Assembly: GCA_026710825.1 (NCBI GenBank) | Contig: JAPOQH010000055.1 | Coordinates: 1-64,000, forward strand | Source: Chloroflexota bacterium | GTDB taxonomy: Bacteria > Chloroflexota > Dehalococcoidia > Lucifugimonadales > UBA3495 | Direction: 5' to 3' | Length of the DNA stretch: 64,000 bases | Shown: one piece after another, positions 57,059-64,000 of the stretch | Position numbering within the stretch: the stretch's first letter is position 1 | Layout: each line of letters begins with the position of its first letter | The notes under the pieces: model-generated | Databases searched by the model: none | Seen by the model: only the letters and a program-made list of their open reading frames with translations | Told to the model about the DNA's origin: nothing | Translations under genes and position numbers: made by a program

Positions 57059-59083
57059 GTGATGGCGATTGCGGCTGCCGGGCTGGCTTTCGCTCGCCTG
57101 GTGTGGCAACCGCCGGTGCTGGGCTACCTGGCGGCCGGACTGCTGATCGGGCCGTTCACCCTGCCTACCCCGGTGATCACCAACCTCGACACAATCGGGT
57201 TGATGGCCGAGTTGGGGCTCATTCTGCTCCTGTTCGGCATAGGGTTGGAACTGGGATGGCGACGCATCCGCGAGATCGGATTCCTGGTCCTGGTCATCGG
57301 TGTCGTGGAGATCACCACTCTCACGCTGCTGGGGGTCCTGGTCGCCAACAAACTGCTCGGCATCTCCGGAGCCAGCGGTCTCTACCTGGGCGGCGCGATG
57401 GCGATCAGCAGCTCTGCGATCCTGTTGAAAGGTCTGCGGGACAGCGGGAACCTGCGCTCGGGCTGGGGACAAACGATAGTCGGGATCCTGCTGGTGGAGG
57501 ATTTCGCGGCGGTGGTCCTGCTGACCCTGCTGGCCGGAATCGGGACCACCGGTTCTGCAGACGTGGGCGCCATCGGTTGGCTGGTCGCCAAGCTGGCGAT
57601 TTTCTGCGTAGCCGCGTTGGCTTTCGGAACACTGCTGGTGCCGAGGCTGATGCGTCTGCTGTCGCGGACCAGATCTGACGAGACGCTGCTCCTGGCGTCT
57701 TTGGGGTGCTGCTTTGGACTCGCCCTGGGCGCGCAGTTCCTTGGATTATCGGCCGCCGCCGGGTCGTTCCTGATCGGGGTGGTCATCGGGGACACAGACG
57801 CGGCAGGACGCGTGACCCGACTGGTGAGCCCGGTGCGGGACATGTTCGGCGCGCTCTTTTTCATGTCCATCGGGATGCTGATCGACTACCGAACCCTGGA
57901 CGATTTCATCCTGCCGGCGCTGGTGGTCGTGGCCGTATTCATGGCCGGCAAGATAATCGCCAACACCATCGGATCCATCCTGTCCGGGCGCAGTTCGCAG
58001 CAGGCAGTACAGGTGGGAATGTCGATGCCGCAGATGGGTGAGTTTTCGCTGGCGATCGGTCGCCTGAGCGCGGCGGACGCAGTGGCGGGCGCGATTGTGG
58101 GCCCCGTGCTCGCAATCGTTACCGCGATCACCTCGGTGCTGGCGCCGTTGACTTCCCGTTTCGCTCTGCCGCTGTGCGCCTGGGTGGCGCGCAAGGCTCC
58201 GTCGACCCTGGTGGAGATTGACCTGGCGATTCACCTGGGCCTGAACACGTTCTGGTCAGCGTTTTCCCTGCCCGGCCCGACCGGTCGCGTACTGAAAAGC
58301 CTGGTCCGGCAGATACTGATCAACATCCTGATCATCACGATTCTCACCGCCATCGGCACGATAGCGGTCTACACGTTGCCGGAATTCCTGACTGGCATAG
58401 TGCCCATACCGGAGGACGTTCTGGGCCTGATATTTGGTGGAGCCACCATTGGTCTGGGGATTCCGCCGGCCATAGCCATCTGGCGGGAACTGCGTATACT
58501 GGCGCGGCTCACCGCCGGCGCGACCAGGTGGGCACGGTCCGGAGAACCCGGCCGATTCACCCTCAGGACGATCATGCAGGACGGCATGGCAACCGTTTTG
58601 CTGGTGGTGGCGATTCTGTTCCTGATGCCGCTGACCATCCGGCTGTTCCAGTTGGGTTCGCTGTCGGCTCCCCTGCCCATTCTGCTCCTGCTGACCTCGG
58701 CGGCAGCGTTGGTGTTTGTAGGTTTTCACATCCACCGGGCGCTCGAATCGGCATTTCACGAGGCATTCGTCGCACCCAACCCACGGGTGACGGCGCCAAC
58801 GGCCGAGGCCAGCACGCAGGATGACGTGTTCTCGCCCATCGACCCGGAAACGCCGTCATTGCGCGATGGACAGCACACACCCGCCGGAAACCCGAGGCGT
58901 TCCGCTGGAGACCCTGAGAGGCACGCAGCGGAGGAAGCGGCCGACAGAGTGTGGCGCATCCTCGAAGAGCACATGGCGCAACTGCGCTACCCCAATCGAA
59001 CCCGGGACCCCGGCAATCGAGCGCCAGATCCCGATCGAACGCGAGAAACCGGTCAACGCATCGAACAGCCGGAGAGCGACTGA
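57059..59083 (+). CDS. CPA2-type cation:proton antiporter
   Basis: This 674-residue protein has about 12-14 hydrophobic segments and CPA2 motifs: PPVLGYLAAGLLIGP near residue 18, MAELGLILLLFGIGLEL and QAVQVGMSMPQMGEFSLAIG further on. A second transmembrane block near residue 420-560 resembles no TrkA-N domain; the C-terminal 100 residues are low-complexity and charged. It probably exchanges K+ or Na+ for H+. GTG 57059 is listed, but the frame is open upstream to about 56984 (ILLAIFPAGLSEEAAGHLQD), next to GGAGAG at about 56973, so translation may start earlier. Confidence 0.85.
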   Translation: MMAIAAAGLAFARLVWQPPVLGYLAAGLLIGPFTLPTPVITNLDTIGLMAELGLILLLFGIGLELGWRRIREIGFLVLVIGVVEITTLTLLGVLVANKLLGISGASGLYLGGAMAISSSAILLKGLRDSGNLRSGWGQTIVGILLVEDFAAVVLLTLLAGIGTTGSADVGAIGWLVAKLAIFCVAALAFGTLLVPRLMRLLSRTRSDETLLLASLGCCFGLALGAQFLGLSAAAGSFLIGVVIGDTDAAGRVTRLVSPVRDMFGALFFMSIGMLIDYRTLDDFILPALVVVAVFMAGKIIANTIGSILSGRSSQQAVQVGMSMPQMGEFSLAIGRLSAADAVAGAIVGPVLAIVTAITSVLAPLTSRFALPLCAWVARKAPSTLVEIDLAIHLGLNTFWSAFSLPGPTGRVLKSLVRQILINILIITILTAIGTIAVYTLPEFLTGIVPIPEDVLGLIFGGATIGLGIPPAIAIWRELRILARLTAGATRWARSGEPGRFTLRTIMQDGMATVLLVVAILFLMPLTIRLFQLGSLSAPLPILLLLTSAAALVFVGFHIHRALESAFHEAFVAPNPRVTAPTAEASTQDDVFSPIDPETPSLRDGQHTPAGNPRRSAGDPERHAAEEAADRVWRILEEHMAQLRYPNRTRDPGNRAPDPDRTRETGQRIEQPESD

Positions 59084-59200
59084 CGGGCCAGCGCAGTTCC
59101 GGGCGTGGGGCGTACGGGAAAGTGCTAAAATGCCGCAGGGTCGCCACGTAATGGAGCGCGGCGCTCAGGGGATCGCACAGCACACAGGACCGGTTCGACG

Positions 59201-60136
59201 ATGCGTATCTGCTCTTTTTTGCCCTCCGCCACCGAGATCGTCTATTCGCTGGGGCTTGAGGACCAACTCTACGGCGTGACCCACGAATGCGACTACCCGG
59301 CCGCGGCGCGAAACAAACCGTGGGTGGTGCGCAGCGTTTTCGAAGGGACCAATCCCAGCAGCGGAGAGATCAGCCGAGTTATCTCGGAAAGGCTGGCCGA
59401 AGGCCTGGGCATCTACCATATCGACCAGGATATCCTGGACGCGGCCAATCCTGACCTGTTGCTGACCCAGGCCATCTGCGAGGTTTGAGCGGTGTCGTCT
59501 CGGCAGGTTGCCGAGTCCACCGCCAACATGGACAAGGAGCCGGAAGTGCTGTCCCTGGACCCGCAGTACTTGGGCGATATTCTTGAGGATGTGCGCCGCG
59601 TCGGTCGGGCCACCGGGTCAGAGAGCGCGGCTGAACGGGTAACCACCCGCATGCAGGAACGCATCGACGCGGTAACGGAGCGCTCCGAACTGGCCGCCAA
59701 TCGACCGAGGGTGCTGCACCTGGAATGGACCGACCCGCTGATGTGCGGCGGGCATTGGGTCCCGGAGATGGTGGAACTCGCCGGCGGCGAGAACTGTTTC
59801 GGCGACAAGGAGATGGGATCCTTTCCGCTGGAATGGGATGCAGTGGTGGAGAGCCAGCCGGAGGTGGTGGTGCTGATGCCCTGCGGGTTCGAGGTGCCGC
59901 GCGCGTTGGAGGACGTGCCGCTGCTCACGGAGAAAGAGGGTTGGAGCGACCTGCCCGCGGTGAAAAACAACCGTGTGTTCGCGATTGACGCCAGCAACTA
60001 CACCAGCAGGTCGGGTCCACGCCTGGTTACCGGACTGGAAATTCTGGCGGAGATGATCCATCCCGAGTTGTTCTCGGGAATGGTGCCGGAAATGGGAGCC
60101 AAGCGGATCTACACGTCGGGGTCGAAAGGCGAGTAG
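59201..60136 (+). CDS. Cobalamin-type substrate-binding protein, probable selenoprotein (UGA = Sec96)
   Basis: This 311-residue protein has the BtuF/periplasmic-binding fold of COG0614: MRICSFLPSATEIVYSLGLE at the start, PDLLLTQAICEV near residue 86, then an in-frame UGA (59486-59488), then AVSSRQVAESTA and PEVLSLDPQYLGDILEDVRRVG, through to PALLRVLHLEWTDP-like sequence (RVLHLEWTDPLMCGGHWVPE). Homologues, from memory, have Cys at this place in a CxVCAV motif; here it reads C93-E-V-U96. A perfect 7-bp hairpin with GGT loop lies 17 bases after the UGA. No signal peptide is seen, so it may be cytosolic. Both halves are in one frame with no indel. Confidence 0.85.
59499..59515 (+). promoter_or_regulatory. 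Putative bacterial SECIS element of the cobalamin-type binding protein
   Basis: CTCGGCA (59499-59505) and TGCCGAG (59509-59515) form a perfect 7-bp stem with a GGT loop. Seventeen bases separate the UGA from the loop, with G in the first loop position, as in bacterial SECIS hairpins. Confidence 0.8.
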
Positions 60137-60202
60137 TCTCCGCCGAATCACCGAGCGGATCGGTCAGGCCGTTCAACACCGGCGGCCGGCGCCCGCCCAC
60201 CT

Positions 60203-60892
60203 CTAGTTCAGGCGCGCGCCTTTGAACGGGGAGTTCTGCTCAACCTGCTCGGCGACGATGCGATTGGCCTGGCGCATGAGCGTGAGCAGCTTTTCAAGTT
60301 GCTCGCCGGCAGTGGGGGTCTCCAGCAAATCTTGACGAACGTCGGGTGGCAGCGGCAAGCTGACCGCCAGCGCGGCGGCCGAACCGCTGGCCAGCGCAAT
60401 GGGTTCCTCGGGGACTGAAACCTCGCGATCCCAACCTCCGGCAATTGCAGTCAGGTAACGCTGCAACTGGACATATTGTTCACGTACGCCGGCGACGGTG
60501 GTCGTGGAAACAGTGCCCTCGTCATCCTCGATGTACCGTACCAGGCCAACCAGGTGCGGCACCGTTCGCACCGTCTCCAGGAGTTCGAACCGCTGCTCGC
60601 CCCGGGTGAGGATATTCATCCGCCCCTCTTCCAGTCGCTGGACCTGGGCGATTCGGGCGGTGGTTCCTACGGAATGAGGCGATGCTGCCTCGCCAACCTC
60701 GTTGCCCTCTTTAATCAGCAGGACGCCGAAGGGCTCCTCACGCTGGACGCAGTCGCCGATCATGGCCTTGTACCGTTCCTCGAAAATGTGCAGCGGCAAC
60801 GGCATTCCGGGAAACAACACGACGTTGTTCAGCGGGAAAAGCGAAAGTTCCGTCGTAGTTCCGGGAGGAAAGTCGTCGGGATTGATGGCCAT
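60203..60892 (-). CDS. LON substrate-binding domain protein (LonN-type)
   Basis: This 229-residue protein has the LON N-terminal domain pattern: LSLFPLNNVVLFPGMPLPLH near residue 16, IFEERYKAMIGDC, GTTARIAQVQRLEEGRMNIL and RFELLETVRTVPHLVG. It lacks the AAA+ and protease domains of full-length Lon, as in many bacterial stand-alone LON-domain proteins. It probably binds unfolded or marked substrates or serves as an adaptor. The start is ATG 60892. Confidence 0.9.
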   Translation of the reverse strand: MAINPDDFPPGTTTELSLFPLNNVVLFPGMPLPLHIFEERYKAMIGDCVQREEPFGVLLIKEGNEVGEAASPHSVGTTARIAQVQRLEEGRMNILTRGEQRFELLETVRTVPHLVGLVRYIEDDEGTVSTTTVAGVREQYVQLQRYLTAIAGGWDREVSVPEEPIALASGSAAALAVSLPLPPDVRQDLLETPTAGEQLEKLLTLMRQANRIVAEQVEQNSPFKGARLN

Positions 60893-60944
60893 GATTCCGC
60901 AGTATAGCGGTGGGTTGCGCCCTCAGCAACTTTGCCATGCAAAA

Positions 60945-60969
60945 GCCCCCGCCCGGATCGGGCGGGGGC
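60945..60969 (-). terminator. Intrinsic terminator after the 84-aa gene
   Basis: GCCCCCGCCCG and CGGGCGGGGGC form a perfect 11-bp stem with GAT loop, followed on the minus strand by TTTTG. It terminates the gene ending at 60996. Confidence 0.85.
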
Positions 60970-60995
60970 ATGGTTGCAAACAGTGCAATCAGGGA

Positions 60996-61250
60996 TCAGT
61001 GGTGTGCGCCGTCAGCATCCGGTGGGCGGTTGTGAATGGCCTTGGTGCCCTTCTTGAAGATGCACTTGCGGATGTTGTTTTCCAACTCGGTGGGATCTTC
61101 AACGCCGGGATAGCGTTCCTTGGCCGCCGGGCTGCTCAGGTATTCGAACATCTTCTGCAGCACGTCGTCTTCCGAGTCCCCGGTGATTACGGTGCGGTCG
61201 CGGGGGTCGGAAAGGAAGTTGCTGGGCCGGGCATAGTAGACGTCAGGCAT
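60996..61250 (-). CDS. Hypothetical protein, 84 aa
   Basis: This 84-residue protein (VYYARPSNFLSDPRDRTVIT, DDVLQKMFEYLSSPAAKERY, ENNIRKCIFKKGTKAIHNRP) is preceded by AGGAGGAACCC and followed by a strong terminator, so it is a well-supported single-gene transcript. The family is unknown. It lies downstream of the MFS gene on the same strand. Confidence 0.8.
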   Translation of the reverse strand: MPDVYYARPSNFLSDPRDRTVITGDSEDDVLQKMFEYLSSPAAKERYPGVEDPTELENNIRKCIFKKGTKAIHNRPPDADGAHH

Positions 61251-61360
61251 GGGTTCCTCCTCCTTCGGCAAGGGGATCGATTGAGGTAATCGATGGTCTC
61301 TTACAGTAGCAGATTGATACACCAAAAGGCGATAGGTTGTCAATGGCGAATGGTTTTCGG

Positions 61361-62674
61361 TCAGGCCGGAACCGGCTGGTAGCGCACGGAGTAGCGCCGC
61401 TCCCGTATGGTGAACGCGCTGATGGCAGCCGGGTACAGCATCACGGCGGCGATGGTGAAGGCCAGGATGTAGTTGCCCGTCATCTCGCGCAGGTAACCCG
61501 CCAGCAGCACGCTGCTGAACCCGCCCAGTTGGTGGAACAGGAACGCCACGCCGGATATGGTTGCCAGCGACTTGAGGCCGTACACCTCTGCGGTCAGCGA
61601 TGTGGTGAGCGGCGCGGTGGCGATCCACGAGAGGCCGGCGACGAAGGCGAATATCAGCAGCCCTGCCATGATGGGGATCTCAGGCACGACCAACGACAGC
61701 ACCAGGATCACGTAGCCGGTGCCCCGGCAGAAATACACTGCGGTGAGCCAGTTCTTGCGTCCCCCGATGCGGTCGGAGATCCAACCCGCGCCGGTGGCCC
61801 CCAGGGCGTTCAGGCCGGACATCAGGCCGAAGATCAGCGCGGCCGTCTGTGGCTTGATTCCCTCCTCCACCGCCATGGGCACGAAGTGGACCGACAGCAT
61901 GAAGGTGGTGGAGCCGCAGATAAAGTACGAAAAGCTCATCTGCCAGATGGGGAGGGATTTGAATGCCTGACGCCAGTTCTCGGCGAACAGCGGTTGCGGC
62001 GGCGGCCCGGCAGCCACTCCCGGAGACCCACCCGGCGCCGGAGCGGGTTCAGGGTCGCCGTCGGGATTCAGACCTTTCTTGGCCGGATCATCGTGCAGGA
62101 ACAGGAAGGCCATCGGAATGCCCAGCACCAGGATCATCAGCCCCATCACGATCCAGGACAGCCGCCAGTCGATGAGACTGATCAGGAAGGCCGCAAACGG
62201 GACCAGGATCAGCCCGCCCAGGGACATGCCGGAAGCGTTCAGTCCGATGACCAGCCCGCGGCGTCGGCGGAACCATTTACTCAGAGTCGCGCCGGTGTTG
62301 GTCAGGGACGTGCCGCTCTGGCCCACCGCTGACACTACGCCGAAAACGGCGATGAGAAACCAGATGCTGCCGGTGGCGGCCATCAGCAACGTGGATGTGC
62401 CAACGACGAATATGCCGGCCATCACCACGATGCGCACGCCCACCCGGTCGAACAGGTAGCCCATGAACGGCTGGGTTACGCCGTTGAGCAATGCCCCCAG
62501 GGCGGCGGCCCAGGACACCACCGTGCGGTTCCACTCGAATTCCGCCTCCATGGGGACGACGAACGCGCCGAAAGCGTTGCGAGTTCCCATGGTGAGGAAC
62601 GCGATAAACATGCAGGTGGCCACAACGAACCACCCGTAGTAGATGCCCGAACGCGCCGGATTGCCAGCGGCCAT
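61361..62674 (-). CDS. MFS transporter, OFA-type
   Basis: This 437-residue permease starts SGIYYGWFVVATCMFIAFLT and has MGYLFDRVGVRIVVM between helices 2 and 3 and KWFRRRRGLVIGLNASGMSL after helix 4. It is the third OFA-type member in the window (others at 9051 and 47234). I chose ATG 62674 over 62686 because MAAGNPARSGIYYGW matches family starts. Substrate is probably an organic acid. Confidence 0.85.
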   Translation of the reverse strand: MAAGNPARSGIYYGWFVVATCMFIAFLTMGTRNAFGAFVVPMEAEFEWNRTVVSWAAALGALLNGVTQPFMGYLFDRVGVRIVVMAGIFVVGTSTLLMAATGSIWFLIAVFGVVSAVGQSGTSLTNTGATLSKWFRRRRGLVIGLNASGMSLGGLILVPFAAFLISLIDWRLSWIVMGLMILVLGIPMAFLFLHDDPAKKGLNPDGDPEPAPAPGGSPGVAAGPPPQPLFAENWRQAFKSLPIWQMSFSYFICGSTTFMLSVHFVPMAVEEGIKPQTAALIFGLMSGLNALGATGAGWISDRIGGRKNWLTAVYFCRGTGYVILVLSLVVPEIPIMAGLLIFAFVAGLSWIATAPLTTSLTAEVYGLKSLATISGVAFLFHQLGGFSSVLLAGYLREMTGNYILAFTIAAVMLYPAAISAFTIRERRYSVRYQPVPA

Positions 62675-62740
62675 ACAGTCCCCCAAGCCCGGAGTCCCAA
62701 TTGCGCCGATTGTATGCCCCGCAAGGCCGGGGGCGCAAGG

Positions 62741-63169
62741 TTAGGGAGTGGTGGGAGCGGAATCGTCCAAGAACGCAACCATTCGGTCAGTGGCTGCTGA
62801 CAAATCGCTCAACTCACACTCCCAGACCGTCAGGGTCGTCCATCCAAGGTATTCCAGCGCGGAGATATTTCGGGCGTCGCGGATGTAGTTCCGCTCCAGC
62901 TTTGTCACCCAATACTCTGTGTTGGTGGCCGGAATCCGCACCCGAGGGCAACCGTCGTGGCGGTGCCAGAAACAACCGTTGACAAAGATGACCTTGCGCC
63001 GGGATGGGAAAACCAAGTCGGGCCGGCCAGGCAAGTCAGCACGATGCAACCGATACCGATAGCCGAGACCGTGCAATAGCCGCCGCACCCGCATTTCGGG
63101 CTTCATCCCTTTGGATTTGACCCGCGCCATAATGCGGCTGCGGGCTTCGGGGGATACGGTGTCGGCCAT
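62741..63169 (-). CDS. vsr: Very-short-patch repair endonuclease Vsr
   Basis: This 142-residue Vsr protein has its catalytic residue D51 in PGRPDLVFPSRRKV (same position as E. coli Vsr), the zinc- and active-site motif GCFWHRHDGC at 65-74, and WECE at 116-119. Vsr nicks 5' of T in T-G mismatches created by deamination of 5-methylcytosine in Dcm-like sites. Therefore a 5mC methyltransferase is expected next door; it may lie beyond the right edge. It is 10 bases downstream of the GIY-YIG gene. Confidence 0.93.
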   Translation of the reverse strand: MADTVSPEARSRIMARVKSKGMKPEMRVRRLLHGLGYRYRLHRADLPGRPDLVFPSRRKVIFVNGCFWHRHDGCPRVRIPATNTEYWVTKLERNYIRDARNISALEYLGWTTLTVWECELSDLSAATDRMVAFLDDSAPTTP

Positions 63170-63179
63170 GTTGAGTCGG

Positions 63180-63806
63180 TTATCCGTTCTCGATTTCTTC
63201 CAGTCTAGTGCGAGCCAGCCATTCCAAACGCTCAGCTTGAGCCAACAGAGTTCGGCGTATTCCCACCGTAACTTGGCGCTCGCTGATCCTGCGGGCTAAC
63301 TCCGCGATTGTCCTGGCACGGCGGGCGATGCGGATATCGGGATGCTCTCGTTGTCGACGGAGTTCGTCGCTCAGAATCGACGCACGTATCGATGGCGGCA
63401 AGGTCATAGTTTCGGCCGGCGTTACTTGACGTTCGTTCAGCACCGCGTCGAACCGAGATTGCCTCAGAGCTTGCTCATAAACCGTGAACTCGGCCCGATT
63501 GAGGGTTTCTCTGACATTGCCGGCGATATCCCAAAAGGGCCACATTTCGATTTCGGCTACCTCGAACGGATCGAGAATGCTCATCGCTACTGCGTCGGTA
63601 CGCTGGTTCGTCAAGTGGCGTCGAATGCGTACACGTAGCTCCTCAGAGGTTTGACCGACGTAGATAGGTTCGCCGTCATAATCGTAGAAAAGATAAACGC
63701 CATGCTTGCAGTTGCCGACCGGGATCCCGTTCTCGCAAACCATATCCAGCGCCCGTCTAACACCGCTGTAAAGCTCCGTTACTTCACGAGGTTCCCTCGG
63801 CATCAT
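63180..63806 (-). CDS. GIY-YIG nuclease-domain protein
   Basis: This 208-residue protein has the GIY-YIG nuclease core near its N-terminus: CKHGVYLFYDYDGEPIYVGQ at residues 33-52, with TSEELRVRIRRHL following. The C-terminal half is helical and Arg-rich (IRIARRARTIAELARRI). I chose ATG 63806, because the upstream gene stops with an overlapping ATGA there; the TTG at 63821 is less likely. It is followed directly by Vsr, so this looks like part of a restriction-modification-linked operon. Confidence 0.85.
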   Translation of the reverse strand: MMPREPREVTELYSGVRRALDMVCENGIPVGNCKHGVYLFYDYDGEPIYVGQTSEELRVRIRRHLTNQRTDAVAMSILDPFEVAEIEMWPFWDIAGNVRETLNRAEFTVYEQALRQSRFDAVLNERQVTPAETMTLPPSIRASILSDELRRQREHPDIRIARRARTIAELARRISERQVTVGIRRTLLAQAERLEWLARTRLEEIENG

Positions 63807-64000
63807 AGGAACGTTACCCAATCCTCGGAATATCCTAGGCTTGAAAGCACTTGTTGTGGGCCTAGCGTTCCTGGTTTTCTGACTTCAAACGAGCGAGCAG
63901 ATCCGCTTACCGGCCGGATGATGGTGAACTGTGCGCCGTGCGGCTGCCACGTGAAAGTGTGGATCCCACCCTGTACGGTATGCCCTTCAAGATTGTTTCT
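63803..64000 (-). CDS. Unknown protein, C-terminal part cut by window edge
   Basis: A 65-codon frame is open from the right edge to TGA at 63803-63805, with protein-like composition (GGIHTFTWQPHGAQFTIIRP in the middle, ending LGYSEDWVTFL). It overlaps the GIY-YIG ATG by 4 bp, so they are translationally coupled. I do not recognise the domain. By position, next to GIY-YIG and Vsr, it could be a restriction endonuclease or methyltransferase, which is inference only. Confidence 0.6.
   Translation of the reverse strand, partial: RNNLEGHTVQGGIHTFTWQPHGAQFTIIRPVSGSARSFEVRKPGTLGPQQVLSSLGYSEDWVTFL

Noticed and set aside
59201..60136. Frameshift or nonsense pseudogene reading of the cobalamin-type binding protein
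   Set aside because: Both halves are in the same frame, the alignment continues without gap across the UGA, and the hairpin and spacing fit a bacterial SECIS. A random stop mutation would not bring a perfect hairpin at that distance.
1..64000. UGA reassigned to Trp or Gly genome-wide
   Set aside because: UGA ends many intact genes here (for example rplU at 3332-3334), so only the two special contexts differ.
1..64000. CRISPR array
   Set aside because: No regularly spaced identical repeats with unique spacers; the repeats seen are dispersed palindromes or a short tandem array without spacers.
1..64000. tRNA or rRNA gene
   Set aside because: I found no T-loop plus acceptor pattern with a full cloverleaf and no rRNA core sequence; a tRNA scan should confirm.
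1..64000. Insertion sequence or prophage
   Set aside because: No transposase, integrase or phage structural gene was seen; only small non-coding repeats are present.

Overview
The window is one high-G+C bacterial chromosome segment with dense, mostly intact genes on both strands. The gene mix suggests an uncultured Chloroflexota lineage (SAR202/Dehalococcoidia-like) rather than an actinobacterium: a DUF3090 and SCO1664-type pair, an F420-type LLM oxidoreductase, BluB, several OFA-type MFS permeases, DUF1385 beside rplU-rpmA-rpmE, and many catabolic oxidoreductases. This is inference from gene content; no rRNA or tRNA gene was seen.

Layout. 1-2.8 kb: a MaoC-type pair (one cut by the left edge), then a two-gene HEPN-like module on the minus strand. 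3-5.8 kb: rplU-rpmA-rpmE, a small unknown gene, DUF1385 and a Cys-containing protein. 5.9-10.4 kb: a hydrolase, two MFS permeases and a VOC protein. 10.4-12.5 kb: hicA, a truncated hicB, a HicB-GNAT fusion and a GNAT. 12.6-16.4 kb: a three-subunit molybdenum hydroxylase. 16.5-21.7 kb: DUF3800, two tandem GNATs, a second copy of the HEPN-like module, a cytochrome c lipoprotein, a MoaD-like protein, Nudix and another GNAT. 21.7-30.3 kb: two CDF metal transporters, two Uma2 proteins, a Gfo/Idh/MocA protein with an EWP motif, an aldo/keto reductase, an LLM oxidoreductase, an alpha/beta hydrolase and a BNR-repeat protein. 30.4-34.1 kb: an accessory stretch with two HicB-like orphans, a methyltransferase-like gene and a radical SAM gene. 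34.3-39.5 kb: a ThDP enzyme, GYD, DUF3500, an unknown and BluB. 39.8-47 kb: a ComM-type ATPase, a half-duplicated membrane gene, DUF3090 and SCO1664-like genes, a HAD hydrolase and modABC. 47-56 kb: an MFS permease, small genes, a D-2-hydroxyacid dehydrogenase, an FAD-linked oxidase, cysS, ispF and ispD. 56.4-64 kb: an OsmC protein, a CPA2 antiporter, a cobalamin-type binding protein, a LON-domain protein, an MFS permease, Vsr, a GIY-YIG protein and an unknown gene cut by the right edge.

The strongest result is that two unrelated genes, the OsmC protein (56413-56862) and the cobalamin-type substrate-binding protein (59201-60136), each carry one in-frame UGA where I expect a conserved cysteine. 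Each UGA is followed at the right distance by a perfect small-loop hairpin with a G in the first two loop positions, as expected of bacterial SECIS elements. Both are therefore annotated as selenoproteins.

Other themes: molybdenum use is spread over the window (modABC, a MoaD-like protein, a molybdenum hydroxylase). There is cobalamin-related content (BluB and the binding protein). Toxin-antitoxin-like modules are frequent and partly decayed or fused. An intergenic palindrome family (eight copies; outer arms GTAGGGGC, inner arms variable but self-complementary) is scattered across the window and once lies inside an operon.
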